Below are positions 49,832-59,189 of a DNA stretch of 64,000 bases, piece by piece. Location: contig JBAXIO010000005.1 in assembly GCA_037138335.1 (NCBI GenBank), positions 1 through 64,000 on the forward strand. The letters are read 5' to 3'. Under the pieces are notes generated by a model. It was given only the letters and a program-made list of their open reading frames with translations, made no database searches and was not told where the DNA came from. Every line of letters starts with the position of its first letter. The first letter of the stretch is position 1. The position numbers and the translations under genes are program-made. The DNA is from CAIRDP01 sp037138335 (GTDB lineage Bacteria > Bacteroidota > Bacteroidia > Bacteroidales > FEN-979).

Positions 49832-51346
49832 TTATTTAACGAAGTGGAGGAGTTTGCTCCAGCGGATCTTTCCATCAAAGAGTGATTTATTCGGATCCAT
49901 GGAAAGCCATACGAATGATGCTTTACCTACAACATGGTCTTCAGGCACAAAACCCCAGTAACGGGAATCCATGGAATTATGGCGATTGTCGCCCATCATC
50001 CAGTAATAATTCATGCGGAATGTATAGGAGCCGGCTTCCTTTCCGTTAATGAAGATCTTCCCGTCACTGATTTTCAGGTCATTTCCTTCAAAAACGCCGA
50101 TTATCCTTTTATATAACATGATGTTGGAGGTGTTGATTTTGATTGTTACGCCTGCTTTCGGGATCCATAGCGGCCCGAAATTATCAAGATTCCAGCGGTA
50201 AGTTGAGTCGAAGGGGAAAAGATTTGCATCCCATATCCCTTTAGGCGAAATCTCAAGTTCAATGGATTTCACATTGCTGAACTGCCGGATGCCTTCAAGA
50301 GATTCATCTGAAAGGGTCAGTTCGTAGTCACCGTTGTTATATATCTGAGGCGCCTCGGTGATGTTCAGTTTTTCGAGGTTTCTTGTATTTATAGGGTTCC
50401 CGTCGGTATGAACAATATATTTGAACTGCCTTTTCCCGGGATTTTGTTCAGGTTTCCCGTTGATGAACACTTTACTGTCGATGATCCGTATGGTGTCGCC
50501 CGGAATACCGATGCAGCGTTTGATAAAGTTTTCGCGTTTATCGACCGGCCTGGCGATTATTTCTCCGATGGATTGTTTATTGTTCCAGACTGCATCCCTG
50601 CCATATTGCCTTACCAGCTGGTAGTAGCTCATAGTGCTCTGGAGCTTCGTGGAAAGGGTATCCCCATCGGGATAATTGAAAACAACAACATCCATATTCT
50701 TAATTGTTGAGAACCCGGGAAACCTGTAATAAGGAAGGCTGATCCATTCGAGGTAGGATTTGGTTGATTCGGTGAGGGGAAGGGTATGGTGAACAAAAGG
50801 GAATGAAAGGGGAGTGTTTGGAACTTTAGGGCCGTAGCTGACCTTGCTTACAAAAAGGTAATCCCCGACCAAAAGGGTTTTCTCCATGGATGAGGTTGGA
50901 ATGGTATAGGCCTCAAAAAAGAAAATGCGGATTATGCTTGCCGCAATAACAGCGAATATGATGGCATCCACCCATTCTCTTACAGCGGTTTTCTTTACCG
51001 GGGCAAGTTTGTCAGGATCATAATACTTCTGGGTTTCCGAGAAAGCGAGGTAGGGAAGATATGCAAAAGGGAAGATCACACCGGCAGCCTGTTCCAGGAG
51101 GCTGTACTTTTTGAAGCACTTCAATATCTCGACTATCATCAGCAGTATGACAAAAACGTTGATGAACGGGATTAGCAGGAATACATACCACCACAAGGGT
51201 TTCCTGATAATCCGGAGCCAGATGTACATATTATAAAACGGAACGAGGACTTTCCAGCCTGCTTCCCCGGCTTTGACAAAGATCCCCCAAAGGCCGGCAA
51301 CAGTAGCTGCGCTAAAAAGGACTAATAAAATAATATAGAGGTTCAT
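49832..51346 (-). CDS. lepB: Signal peptidase I
   Basis: A 504-aa membrane protease that cleaves signal peptides at the outer face of the inner membrane. It has an N-terminal extension with several membrane helices (~1-105) and one before the catalytic domain. Catalytic Ser lies in PTSSMEKTL and Lys in ENFIKRCIGIPGDTI; box E is GDNRHNSMDSRYWG. The long insert between the catalytic boxes is normal for Bacteroidota. It follows dapB in the conserved parAB-DUF5683-dapB-lepB order. Confidence 0.93.
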   Translation of the reverse strand: MNLYIILLVLFSAATVAGLWGIFVKAGEAGWKVLVPFYNMYIWLRIIRKPLWWYVFLLIPFINVFVILLMIVEILKCFKKYSLLEQAAGVIFPFAYLPYLAFSETQKYYDPDKLAPVKKTAVREWVDAIIFAVIAASIIRIFFFEAYTIPTSSMEKTLLVGDYLFVSKVSYGPKVPNTPLSFPFVHHTLPLTESTKSYLEWISLPYYRFPGFSTIKNMDVVVFNYPDGDTLSTKLQSTMSYYQLVRQYGRDAVWNNKQSIGEIIARPVDKRENFIKRCIGIPGDTIRIIDSKVFINGKPEQNPGKRQFKYIVHTDGNPINTRNLEKLNITEAPQIYNNGDYELTLSDESLEGIRQFSNVKSIELEISPKGIWDANLFPFDSTYRWNLDNFGPLWIPKAGVTIKINTSNIMLYKRIIGVFEGNDLKISDGKIFINGKEAGSYTFRMNYYWMMGDNRHNSMDSRYWGFVPEDHVVGKASFVWLSMDPNKSLFDGKIRWSKLLHFVK

Positions 51347-51394
51347 TTCAGGTGTTTATATAAGAATAACGAGGTTTTCATTGGATTCTTGCGG

Positions 51395-52126
51395 TCATGG
51401 CGTACTTTTTTGCGAATTCAGGAGATCCCTCATCTCAAAGAATCCTCGTTTGCCTTTTATCCACTCTGCCGCGAGCAGGGCCCCCAGGGCAAATCCTTTT
51501 CGGTTTTTGGCTGTATGGGTGATGACGATGGCATCCATTTCCGATTCGTATCTTATGATATGTGTGCCGGGTACGTCTTCCGAGCGGTATGATTTAATTC
51601 CTACTTCATCAGGATTTTCCTGGAGTTCCTTAACCCATTTTTCCTTTCTCTCATTATAGCGGATGATATCGTTTGCGAGTACTATGGCTGTCCCGCTTGG
51701 CGCATCAAGTTTATGGATATGGTGGGTCTCTTCAATGGAAATCTCATAATTTTCCCATTTAGACATAAGTGAGGCGAGGTACCTGTTAAGATCGAAAAAA
51801 AGATTGACGCCTATGCTGAAATTAGGGGAAAAGAAAAGGCCTTTATTTTGTTCAATCGAGGTCTTGCGGATGCTTTCGATATCTTCAATCCATCCTGTAG
51901 TACCTACTACAACAGGGATATCGGCTTCGAAACAATGCATAATGTTGTCAACAGCCGATTCGGGGGTAGTGAATTCAATGGCCACGTCGGCTTCCTTTAA
52001 AGATGGGGCTTTCTCCAGCCATTCCTCATCATTATCAATGATCAGGACGATCTCATGGCCCCGTTTCTCGGCCAGTCTGTGGATCTCCTGTCCCATTCTC
52101 CCATATCCCAGTAAAGCAATCTTCAT
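51395..52126 (-). CDS. dapB: 4-hydroxy-tetrahydrodipicolinate reductase
   Basis: A 243-aa NAD(P)H-dependent enzyme of lysine/diaminopimelate synthesis. It has the Rossmann motif LLGYGRMGQEI at the N-terminus and the catalytic EETHHIHKLDAPSGTA near 145, followed by SYRSEDVPGTH. Length is normal. It lies between the DUF5683 gene and lepB. Confidence 0.94.
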   Translation of the reverse strand: MKIALLGYGRMGQEIHRLAEKRGHEIVLIIDNDEEWLEKAPSLKEADVAIEFTTPESAVDNIMHCFEADIPVVVGTTGWIEDIESIRKTSIEQNKGLFFSPNFSIGVNLFFDLNRYLASLMSKWENYEISIEETHHIHKLDAPSGTAIVLANDIIRYNERKEKWVKELQENPDEVGIKSYRSEDVPGTHIIRYESEMDAIVITHTAKNRKGFALGALLAAEWIKGKRGFFEMRDLLNSQKSTP

Positions 52127-52135
52127 AAGTCGTTG

Positions 52136-52711
52136 TTAAAAGTGCAATGATAATTTAACTCCCCCGCCCATTTGTTTTGAAGCAACAGAAGGCATGATAA
52201 CAGATGGTTCGATTTTCATGCTGAGCGATTTGTTGATGTTGAACGTGTACAGGTGGGCGTCGACGGTAGCATCAAGGATATTCAGCACGTACCATAGCGC
52301 GGTTACCAGGCATGTCATTTCGAGGTTCCTCCGGTAATATTCCCTGGCCGAGGCAAGCTGGGAAGCACTGTAATGGTTGGCAAGGTAAGCGTAGTTCCCG
52401 TTCAGGTCCCCATTAACGTTCTCGATATAGGCGCATTTGTAGTCAAGGTAATAATTGGTATTGAATACGATCAGATAGACCATTACGCCGAAGCCTGCAT
52501 AAATTATAGGCACTTTCCAGATTTTGTGGTTGTAGATCTGCCCAAGCCCCGGGAGGCATGCCGACATGATCGATGCCTTGGTGGCTGAATGCTGTTTCTC
52601 TAGGATGGAGTCAGGCGTTACTTTAGGGATACTGTCGGTTTGGGCTTTAGCTGTTTTAAAAGGTAAAACGGCAAGCGAGAATAAAACAACCGCCAGCAGC
52701 AATATTCTCAT
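52136..52711 (-). CDS. DUF5683 membrane protein
   Basis: A 191-aa protein with a signal-like helix at the N-terminus and a DUF5683 core (ATKASIMSACLPGLGQIYNHKIWKVPIIYAGFGVMVYLI) with one or two further membrane helices. DUF5683 is a Bacteroidota envelope family of unknown role that is consistently found after parB. Its ATG overlaps the parB stop (ATGA). Confidence 0.85.
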   Translation of the reverse strand: MRILLLAVVLFSLAVLPFKTAKAQTDSIPKVTPDSILEKQHSATKASIMSACLPGLGQIYNHKIWKVPIIYAGFGVMVYLIVFNTNYYLDYKCAYIENVNGDLNGNYAYLANHYSASQLASAREYYRRNLEMTCLVTALWYVLNILDATVDAHLYTFNINKSLSMKIEPSVIMPSVASKQMGGGVKLSLHF

Positions 52712-53598
52712 TCAAAATTCATTTTTGAAAACAATTTATCAAATTCTTCTTCTGAATTGAAATGGATCAGGATGCTCCCTTTCCCTTTTCTCTGCAGCCT
52801 GATTTCCACTTCCTGCCTTAGTTTCCGGCTGATCTCTTCACGGGCATACTGGTAATGCGACGGAAGAAGTTTCGGGCCCGATGGCAAAGAAGGCTTTGAA
52901 GGTTTCAGAAGGTCCCTTACCATGTCTTCAACCTGCCGTACCGAAAGTTTTCTCTCCAGTATTTTCTGAAGCAGAAGCAATTGTTGATGCTCATCTTCTA
53001 TGGTGATAAGCGCCCTTGCATGCCCCATGCTGATGATACCATCCCTTACGGCTACCTGGATTTCGACAGGCAGTCTCAGGAGTCGTATATAGTTTGATAC
53101 GGTAGACCGGTCTTTGCCGACTTTCTGGCCAAGGTCTTCCTGCCGTATGCGGCATTCTTCAATGAGGCGCTGGAAACTCAGGGCAACCTCAAGAGGGTTG
53201 AGGTCCATCCTCTGGATGTTCTCAACGAGGGCCATTTCAAGCATCTGCTCGTCATTAGCCAGCCTGATGAAGGCCGGGATCTCCCTCAGCCCTGCCATTT
53301 TTGCCGCCCTGCACCTTCTTTCGCCTGTGATCAGCTGGTACCTGTCGGGTCCGATCTTCCTGGCTGTGACAGGCTGTATAATACCTTGTTCCTGAATCGA
53401 AACTGCAAGTTCGGCCAGCTCTTTCTCCTCAAACTGCGACCTGGGCTGAAAGGGGTTTGTTTCAAGCTGGTCAAGGGGGATTGCTGCTACTGCATGGCCT
53501 GCCGGAATGGCAAGCAATTCTTCACCCGCGAGTTCTGAAGCGCCGCCCTCCAGCAATGCGCTAAGCCCTCTTCCTAATGCCTTCTTCTTTCCTTGCAT
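52708..53598 (-). CDS. parB: Chromosome partitioning protein ParB
   Basis: A 296-aa CTP-dependent DNA clamp that loads at parS sites. It has the ParB N-domain (IPLDQLETNPFQPRSQFEE, LITGERRCRAAKMAG), a helix-turn-helix (RQEDLGQKVGKDRSTVSNYIRLLRLP) and a C-terminal dimer domain. It lies one base after parA. No parS-like TGTTNCACGTGAAACA was seen in the window. Confidence 0.94.
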   Translation of the reverse strand: MQGKKKALGRGLSALLEGGASELAGEELLAIPAGHAVAAIPLDQLETNPFQPRSQFEEKELAELAVSIQEQGIIQPVTARKIGPDRYQLITGERRCRAAKMAGLREIPAFIRLANDEQMLEMALVENIQRMDLNPLEVALSFQRLIEECRIRQEDLGQKVGKDRSTVSNYIRLLRLPVEIQVAVRDGIISMGHARALITIEDEHQQLLLLQKILERKLSVRQVEDMVRDLLKPSKPSLPSGPKLLPSHYQYAREEISRKLRQEVEIRLQRKGKGSILIHFNSEEEFDKLFSKMNFE

Positions 53599-53599
53599 A

Positions 53600-54403
53600 C
53601 TACTGGCTTATTTCCTGCCCGGCCACACTCTGAACGGGCACTTCATTATTTTGCAATATTTCACGGGCCAGGTTAAGGTAGTTGATTGCGCCTGTACTGT
53701 TAATGTCATGAACCATAATTGTCTGGCCAAAACTCGGAGCCTCGCCCAATTTGGTGTTGCGGTTGATGATGGTGTGAAAAACCATTTGCTGGAAATGCGT
53801 TTTAACCTCTTCCACCACCTGTTTTGACAGGTTCAGGCGGTTGTCGTACATCGTAAGCAATATGCCCTCAATATCAAGGGCAGGGTTGAGGCGGGCCTGG
53901 ACTATCTTGATGGTATTAAGGAGTTTCCCTAAACCTTCGAGTGCAAAATACTCACACTGTACCGGGATGATGACCGAATCGGCGGCTGTAAGTGCATTCA
54001 CCGTGATAAGCCCGAGTGAAGGGGAACAATCGATGATAATGTAATCATAATTGGACTTCACCTTTTCAATGGCGTTCTTCATGACCTTCTCACGGTTGGG
54101 CATCTGTATCATCTCAATCTCGGCTCCAACAAGGTCGATATGTGAAGGGAGCAGGTCAAGAAAAGGAGTGGATGTGTTGACTATGATTGATAATGGATCT
54201 ACATTATCGATAATGCACTCGTAAATGCTGTTTTCAATGTTGCGGGGATCAAAACCTACTCCTGATGTGGCATTTGACTGCGGATCGGCGTCAATAAGAA
54301 GTGTTTTATGTTCAAGCACAGCCAGCCCGGCGGCGAGGTTGATAGCCGTAGTGGTTTTCCCCACGCCCCCCTTCTGATTGGCAATTGCGATTACTTTACC
54401 CAT
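53600..54403 (-). CDS. parA: Chromosome partitioning ATPase ParA/Soj
   Basis: A 267-aa Walker-type ATPase that moves ParB-parS complexes over the nucleoid. It has the deviant Walker A KGGVGKTTTAINLA (10-23), LLIDADPQSNATSGVGFDPR and DYIIIDCSPSLGLITVNAL. Length is normal. Its own promoter is predicted upstream. Confidence 0.95.
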   Translation of the reverse strand: MGKVIAIANQKGGVGKTTTAINLAAGLAVLEHKTLLIDADPQSNATSGVGFDPRNIENSIYECIIDNVDPLSIIVNTSTPFLDLLPSHIDLVGAEIEMIQMPNREKVMKNAIEKVKSNYDYIIIDCSPSLGLITVNALTAADSVIIPVQCEYFALEGLGKLLNTIKIVQARLNPALDIEGILLTMYDNRLNLSKQVVEEVKTHFQQMVFHTIINRNTKLGEAPSFGQTIMVHDINSTGAINYLNLAREILQNNEVPVQSVAGQEISQ

Positions 54404-54423
54404 AGTGTATATTAATCAGGGAA

Positions 54424-54431
54424 CAAATTTA
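54424..54431 (-). promoter_or_regulatory. -7 box of parAB
   Basis: TAAATTTG on the minus strand, 20 bp upstream of the parA ATG, fits TAnnTTTG. Confidence 0.45.
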
Positions 54432-54529
54432 GAGTTAAATGCCTTTAACAGGGGCGATGTTAATAAGTTTTATCGTATAGCGGAACAGGGCTGCCTTGCG
54501 GGCAGCAAACCTTTTTCTGAATTGTAAAA

Positions 54530-54919
54530 TTAAACGGTTTGCTCAGGTCCGGAGGCCAGATCCTCAAACTCAATAGAGTGGCGATCCATCCTTAGGTCTT
54601 TGCCTTCCGATTCATCTGAAGGATTAAATGTATCTTCCGGAACGGGGCGATCCGGTGCTTTGCCGGTCCTTATGAATTCAAGGGAGTCGTTAAGCCCGTT
54701 TAAAAATTTATCAAAATCTTCCTTGTAGAGAAAGAGTTTATGTTTTTCGTAAAAAAACTTCCCCTGATCATTAAACCGGCGTTTGCTCTCGGTAATGGTC
54801 AGATACGCTTCTTCCTCAACCGTTGTCTTGACATCAAAAAAGTAAGTACGCTTCCCGGCCCGTATTGCCCGTGAGAAGATTTCATCTCTTTCTTTCCCTT
54901 TATTTTCAGTACCTTCCAT
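54530..54919 (-). CDS. DUF3276 (PUR-alpha-like) nucleic-acid-binding protein
   Basis: A 129-aa protein with the PUR-repeat-like core SRAIRAGKRTYFFDVKTT...EEAYLTITESKRRF and FYEKHKLFLYKEDFDKFLNGL, then an acidic tail. The family is found mainly in Bacteroidota and spirochaetes and binds single-stranded RNA or DNA. It is divergent from nusB. A GCTGCC hairpin lies just downstream (54489-54506). Confidence 0.88.
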   Translation of the reverse strand: MEGTENKGKERDEIFSRAIRAGKRTYFFDVKTTVEEEAYLTITESKRRFNDQGKFFYEKHKLFLYKEDFDKFLNGLNDSLEFIRTGKAPDRPVPEDTFNPSDESEGKDLRMDRHSIEFEDLASGPEQTV

Positions 54920-54982
54920 TATAAAATGGCATTTAGTTATAGTTTTCTTCGTTATTGAGTAAACGCAAAATTAAAAATAATA

Positions 54983-55015
54983 TTTGAAAACTCTGGCCTT
55001 CTTTCTTTAGCTTTG
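54983..55015 (+). promoter_or_regulatory. Promoter of nusB
   Basis: TTTG (54983-54986), a 21-bp spacer and TAGCTTTG (55008-55015) form a textbook -33/-7 promoter 34 bp before the ATG. Confidence 0.7.
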
Positions 55016-55049
55016 CAACCGATTCGTCAACTGATAATAAACTCACCAA

Positions 55050-56012
55050 ATGCTGGGACGTCGACATTACAGGGTTAAAGTGCTTCAGGCTTTATATGCG
55101 TATTTCCAGGGCGGGGAACCCCGCATCGAGATCGCGGAAAAAAACCTTTTGAAAAGTATTGAAATGGTTTACCAGCTGTTCTGCCTTCAGTTCTCATTCC
55201 TGTTTGAGCTTGCCCATTTCTATGAATACAGGATGGAGGAATCAAAAAATAAATTCTATCCGACTGCCGATGAGCTTAATCCCAGCATGAAACTCATGCA
55301 GAACCGGGTTTTGATAATGCTTAAAGGGAACCTGCCCCTCAGGAAACAAATTGACGGATACTCCATTTCATGGACCGAGGAACAGGACCTGGTGCGTAAA
55401 ACCTATATGAAGCTTAAGGCTTCTAAAGACCTCCAGGCCTACATTAATTCGGGGGAGAACACATTCGAGGAAGACCGCAGTTTCCTGATCAAACTGTTCA
55501 GGAAAAATGTTGCCAACAATGCCGACCTGAGATCACTCTGCGAGGAAAGGAGCATTCACTGGCATGACGACTTTGACGTTGCTTCAGGTTTTGCTATCAA
55601 GGCAATGATGATACTGCCCTTGAATTTTAAGGATAAGGAGGATATTGTTTCTCTTTTTACCAAAGACAATGAAGATGAAGCGGCTGAAAGCAACGAATTT
55701 ATCAGAAAGCTGTTCAGCCTGACCATTATTCACAGTGAGGAATTTGAGAAACTGATCAGTTCCAGGTCCAAGAACTGGGAACTTGAAAGGATTGCACTTA
55801 CCGATATCATCATCCTTAAAATGGCTCTCGCCGAAGTGCTGTACTTCCCTGTAATCCCTGTCAAAGTTTCATTGAATGAGTACATTGAAATTTCAAAGCA
55901 TTTCAGCACCCAGAAATCCAAACAGTTCATCAACGGCATATTGGATAAGCTGGTCGCGGATCTGACTGAGCAGGACCGGATTAAAAAGTCGGGCAGGGGG
56001 CTAATCCAATAG
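55050..56012 (+). CDS. nusB: Transcription antitermination factor NusB, long form
   Basis: A 320-aa NusB, about twice the length of the E. coli protein, as is normal in Bacteroidota. It has an N-terminal NusB-like start (MLGRRHYRVKVLQALYAYFQG), a long middle insert and the canonical C-terminal part (LERIALTDIIILKMALAE, IPVKVSLNEYIEISKHFS, FINGILDKL). It binds boxA RNA with NusE in rRNA operons. Confidence 0.9.
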   Translation: MLGRRHYRVKVLQALYAYFQGGEPRIEIAEKNLLKSIEMVYQLFCLQFSFLFELAHFYEYRMEESKNKFYPTADELNPSMKLMQNRVLIMLKGNLPLRKQIDGYSISWTEEQDLVRKTYMKLKASKDLQAYINSGENTFEEDRSFLIKLFRKNVANNADLRSLCEERSIHWHDDFDVASGFAIKAMMILPLNFKDKEDIVSLFTKDNEDEAAESNEFIRKLFSLTIIHSEEFEKLISSRSKNWELERIALTDIIILKMALAEVLYFPVIPVKVSLNEYIEISKHFSTQKSKQFINGILDKLVADLTEQDRIKKSGRGLIQ

Positions 56013-56076
56013 TTTCTTGAACAGGATGAAATAATTTACCCGGGGTTTCGTTAATTATTAAAATCAATTAATAAAC

Positions 56077-57141
56077 GTGTACCGACTTATACGCTTCTTA
56101 TTTATTTCCACTCTTATCCTGGCGTTCAACTCAAACCTGCTTTATGCTCAAAGCGGCAGCTCGGGGACTTACGAATTTCTGAACCTGACCAACTCGGCAA
56201 GGGTTGCATCTATTGGCGGGAATTTTTTGCCTGTAAGGGATAATGATGTCACTGTAGCCCTTGCCAACCCGTCGGTTATAACTGCCGACATGAACAACAG
56301 CCTTGCATTCAGTTTTGTGAATTTCATGGCGGCAAACTACGGCTATGTGATGTTCGCACATTCTTTTAATAAGGCCGGCAATTTTGCCGGTGCATTGCAG
56401 TTTATTTCTTACGGAAGCTTTACGCAGGCCGATGCTTCGGGGACAATTACCGGAACGTTCTCGGCTTCAGAATATGCCCTGAACATAGGATGGGGAAGGC
56501 CATTGAGCCCTCACTTCAATATCGGGGCCAATGCCAAGCTCATTTATTCGGCTCTTGAAACTTACCGCTCATTCGGAATTGCAGTGGATGTTGCAGGAAC
56601 TTACACGGCAACAGATGATGTATTTAATGCCTCCCTTATTTTCAGGAATATCGGCTACCAGGTCGTGCCTTACACTGCAGGGAACCATGAACCCCTGCCG
56701 TTTCAGATCCAGGTAGGCCTCAGTGAGAAGTTAAAACATATCCCGCTTCGTTTTTATCAGATATTTTCAGACCTGCAGAAATGGGATCTTTCGTATACCG
56801 ACCCGAACAACCCCTCGAACCAGGCCGACCCCATTACGGGCCAGACCCAGTCAAAATCAGGGATCAGTAAGTTTGCAGATAATCTTATGCGGCATATTGT
56901 CCTTGGCGGTGAAATTACAATTGCCAAGGTGTTTGCCGTTCGCCTGGGTTATAACTACCGCGACAGGCAGGAAATGAAACTGTACAGCAAAGCCGGGCTT
57001 GCAGGGTTTTCCCTTGGATTCGGACTACGGATAAAAATGTTCAATATCAGTTACACAAGGGCCAGTATGCAGGCCGGCGGACATAATCCCAACTATTTCA
57101 CTGTTGCGGTTAATCTTTCCGAATTCACAAAGAAGAAATAA
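56077..57141 (+). CDS. porQ: Type IX secretion system protein PorQ
   Basis: A 354-aa outer-membrane beta-barrel protein of the PorV/PorQ type with a signal peptide (LFISTLILAFNSNLLYAQ). The family start is GTYEFLNLTNSARVASIGGNFLPV and the last strands read FTVAVNLSEF. PorQ is part of the attachment/shuttle complex that processes type IX secreted proteins. It begins with GTG; no upstream ATG fits. Its presence implies a T9SS elsewhere in the genome. Confidence 0.92.
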   Translation: MYRLIRFLFISTLILAFNSNLLYAQSGSSGTYEFLNLTNSARVASIGGNFLPVRDNDVTVALANPSVITADMNNSLAFSFVNFMAANYGYVMFAHSFNKAGNFAGALQFISYGSFTQADASGTITGTFSASEYALNIGWGRPLSPHFNIGANAKLIYSALETYRSFGIAVDVAGTYTATDDVFNASLIFRNIGYQVVPYTAGNHEPLPFQIQVGLSEKLKHIPLRFYQIFSDLQKWDLSYTDPNNPSNQADPITGQTQSKSGISKFADNLMRHIVLGGEITIAKVFAVRLGYNYRDRQEMKLYSKAGLAGFSLGFGLRIKMFNISYTRASMQAGGHNPNYFTVAVNLSEFTKKK

Positions 57142-57149
57142 GGACTTCG

Positions 57150-57157
57150 TATATTTG
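57150..57157 (+). promoter_or_regulatory. -7 box of recF
   Basis: TATATTTG lies 19 bp before the recF ATG; a -33 partner is unclear. Confidence 0.4.
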
Positions 57158-57176
57158 CGGTTCTTATTTTCGGGGA

Positions 57177-58271
57177 ATGTTTCTTCATAAGCTTTCGCTT
57201 TCAAATTTTAAAAATTACGAACATTGCGACCTTGTCTTTTCCGACAAGATCAATTGTTTTGCAGGGAATAACGGGGTGGGCAAGACAAATCTCCTCGATG
57301 CCATTCATTACCTTTCATTTTGCAAAAGCTATTTTAACCCTTCCGATTCCCAGAATATCCGTCATGGACAGGAGTATTTTGCCATCAACGGCAGTTTCCA
57401 GCGGAATAGCGACAGCCCCGACCTGGTCCAGTGCATTCAGAAGAAGAATCAGCGGAAACGTTTCCTGCTGAATAAAAAGGAATACGATCGCCTTGCCGAT
57501 CATATAGGGCATTTCCCGCTGGTCATGATCTCTCCTTATGACAGGGATCTTATCAATGAAGGGTCGGAAGTGAGGAGGAAGTATATTGACAGCGTGATCT
57601 CACAGTTCGATAAGCTGTATCTCGACGACCTGATCCAGTACAACAAGGTGCTGATCCAGCGAAATGCCCTCCTTAAATCATTCGCGGAGAAAAATTTCTT
57701 TGATTCTTCCCAGCTGGAGATCTGGGACGGGCAGCTTATAAGGCTTGGCGTACTCCTGTTCGAAAAGCGAAGCAGTTTCCTGGAAGCCTTCATCCCGATC
57801 TTTCAGCATTACTATACCTATATCAGCGGGGGGATTGAGAAAGTGGATGTGAAATACGATTCCCAGCTCTGCAATGCACAGATGGAAACCCTCGTCAGGG
57901 AAAGCCTTTCCCGTGACAGGTCAGCCCAGTTCTCGACAGTCGGGATACATAAGGATGACCTTGAGTTCACGCTGGATGGGTTCCCCGTTAAAAAATTCGG
58001 ATCCCAGGGACAGCAGAAATCATTTGTAGTCGCGATAAAACTTGCCCAGTTCGACTATACCAGGAACATCAAAGGCTACAAACCTGTTTTATTGCTGGAT
58101 GATGTGTTCGACAAGCTGGATGATGTGCGTGTACAACAGCTCATCAGCCTGGTAAGCAAGAATAATTTCGGGCAGGTTTTCATTACTGATACCAGCGGGG
58201 ACCGCATACGAAGGATATTCGACAGCATGGAAATTGATCATAAGTTTTTCAGCCTTCCCATACCGGATTGA
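57177..58271 (+). CDS. recF: DNA replication/repair protein RecF
   Basis: A 364-aa SMC-like ATPase that helps load RecA at gapped DNA. It has Walker A AGNNGVGKTNLLDAIHYLSF (near 30), signature FGSQGQQKSFVVAIKLAQ and Walker B PVLLLDDVFDKLD. Length is normal. It lies 3 bp before the DUF721 gene. Confidence 0.95.
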   Translation: MFLHKLSLSNFKNYEHCDLVFSDKINCFAGNNGVGKTNLLDAIHYLSFCKSYFNPSDSQNIRHGQEYFAINGSFQRNSDSPDLVQCIQKKNQRKRFLLNKKEYDRLADHIGHFPLVMISPYDRDLINEGSEVRRKYIDSVISQFDKLYLDDLIQYNKVLIQRNALLKSFAEKNFFDSSQLEIWDGQLIRLGVLLFEKRSSFLEAFIPIFQHYYTYISGGIEKVDVKYDSQLCNAQMETLVRESLSRDRSAQFSTVGIHKDDLEFTLDGFPVKKFGSQGQQKSFVVAIKLAQFDYTRNIKGYKPVLLLDDVFDKLDDVRVQQLISLVSKNNFGQVFITDTSGDRIRRIFDSMEIDHKFFSLPIPD

Positions 58272-58274
58272 CAT

Positions 58275-58559
58275 ATGAAATCAAACGACCGCCCGCTCAG
58301 GGATGTAGTGCAGGAGTTCCTGAAGAAATACAGGCTCGAAGATCATCTTGAAGAGACGAAGCTTGTTGATCACTGGCCCGGGGTCTGCGGTCCTATGATA
58401 GCATCCCACACAAGCGTGAAGGTAAGGGATAAAACATTATTCGTGACTGTCGATTCGGCAGCCCTCCGCCAGGAACTCATGTTTATGAAAGAACCCCTTA
58501 TATCCAAACTGAACAAAGCCGCTGAAAGGGAACTGATCAGGGATATCGTTTTCAGGTAA
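58275..58559 (+). CDS. DUF721/DciA-like protein
   Basis: A 94-aa protein with the DUF721 core (LEDHLEETKLVDHWPGVCGPMIASHTSVKVRDKTLFVTVDSAALRQEL as read across residues 20-70). The family includes DciA, a replicative-helicase operator. Placement just after recF is the usual context. Confidence 0.88.
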   Translation: MKSNDRPLRDVVQEFLKKYRLEDHLEETKLVDHWPGVCGPMIASHTSVKVRDKTLFVTVDSAALRQELMFMKEPLISKLNKAAERELIRDIVFR

Positions 58560-58570
58560 GAAAGGCGGGT

Positions 58571-59182
58571 TTACTTAATTTCGCACTTAAGAATTTTTTC
58601 TCCTTCAATCCACCCTTCAAGTATGTCCCCGATTTTAACAGGGCCTACACCGGCCGGTGTGCCGGTAAAGATGAGGTCTCCGGTCCTGAGCGTCATATAC
58701 CTTGAGATATGGGTTATGATATCTTCAAACGAATAAATCATAAGGCCTGAATTGCCTTTTTGCACAGTCTGGCCATTGAGGTCAAGGTGGAAACTGATAT
58801 TTCTGAAATCACTGAAGCGACTTGTAGGGATAAACCTGCCGATCGGGGCCGACTGGTCAAAGCCCTTGGCAACGGCCCAGGGCAGGGACTTTTTTTTCGC
58901 ATTTTCCTGGAGGTCCCTAGCTGTCATGTCCAGGCCAAGGCCAATCTCGTCGAAATATGATAAAGCAAATTCTTTTTGGATATGCCGTCCGACTTTGTTG
59001 ATTTTAAGGACCAGCTCGAGTTCATAGTGAATATCGTCAGAAAATGCCGGGTAGTAGAACGGACGGTTCCTTATCAGCATCGCCGTATCGGGTTTAAGGA
59101 AAAACACAGGTTCGCCGGGGATGGCGTTGTTGAGCTCCTTTATATGGTCAACATAATTGCGCCCGATACAGATTATCTTCAT
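58571..59182 (-). CDS. Fumarylacetoacetate hydrolase-family protein
   Basis: A 203-aa FAH-fold enzyme of the acylpyruvate hydrolase/FAHD1 size. The metal ligands are in HYELELVLKI and GLDMTARDLQ; KGFDQSAPIG and FTGTPAGVGPVKIGD are family motifs. It probably cleaves an acylpyruvate or decarboxylates oxaloacetate; the substrate is not known. It lies 7 bp after the exonuclease gene. Confidence 0.87.
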   Translation of the reverse strand: MKIICIGRNYVDHIKELNNAIPGEPVFFLKPDTAMLIRNRPFYYPAFSDDIHYELELVLKINKVGRHIQKEFALSYFDEIGLGLDMTARDLQENAKKKSLPWAVAKGFDQSAPIGRFIPTSRFSDFRNISFHLDLNGQTVQKGNSGLMIYSFEDIITHISRYMTLRTGDLIFTGTPAGVGPVKIGDILEGWIEGEKILKCEIK

Positions 59183-59189
59183 AAATCCT

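Noticed and set aside
52708..54530. parS site near parAB
   Set aside because: No sequence close to TGTTNCACGTGAAACA was found.
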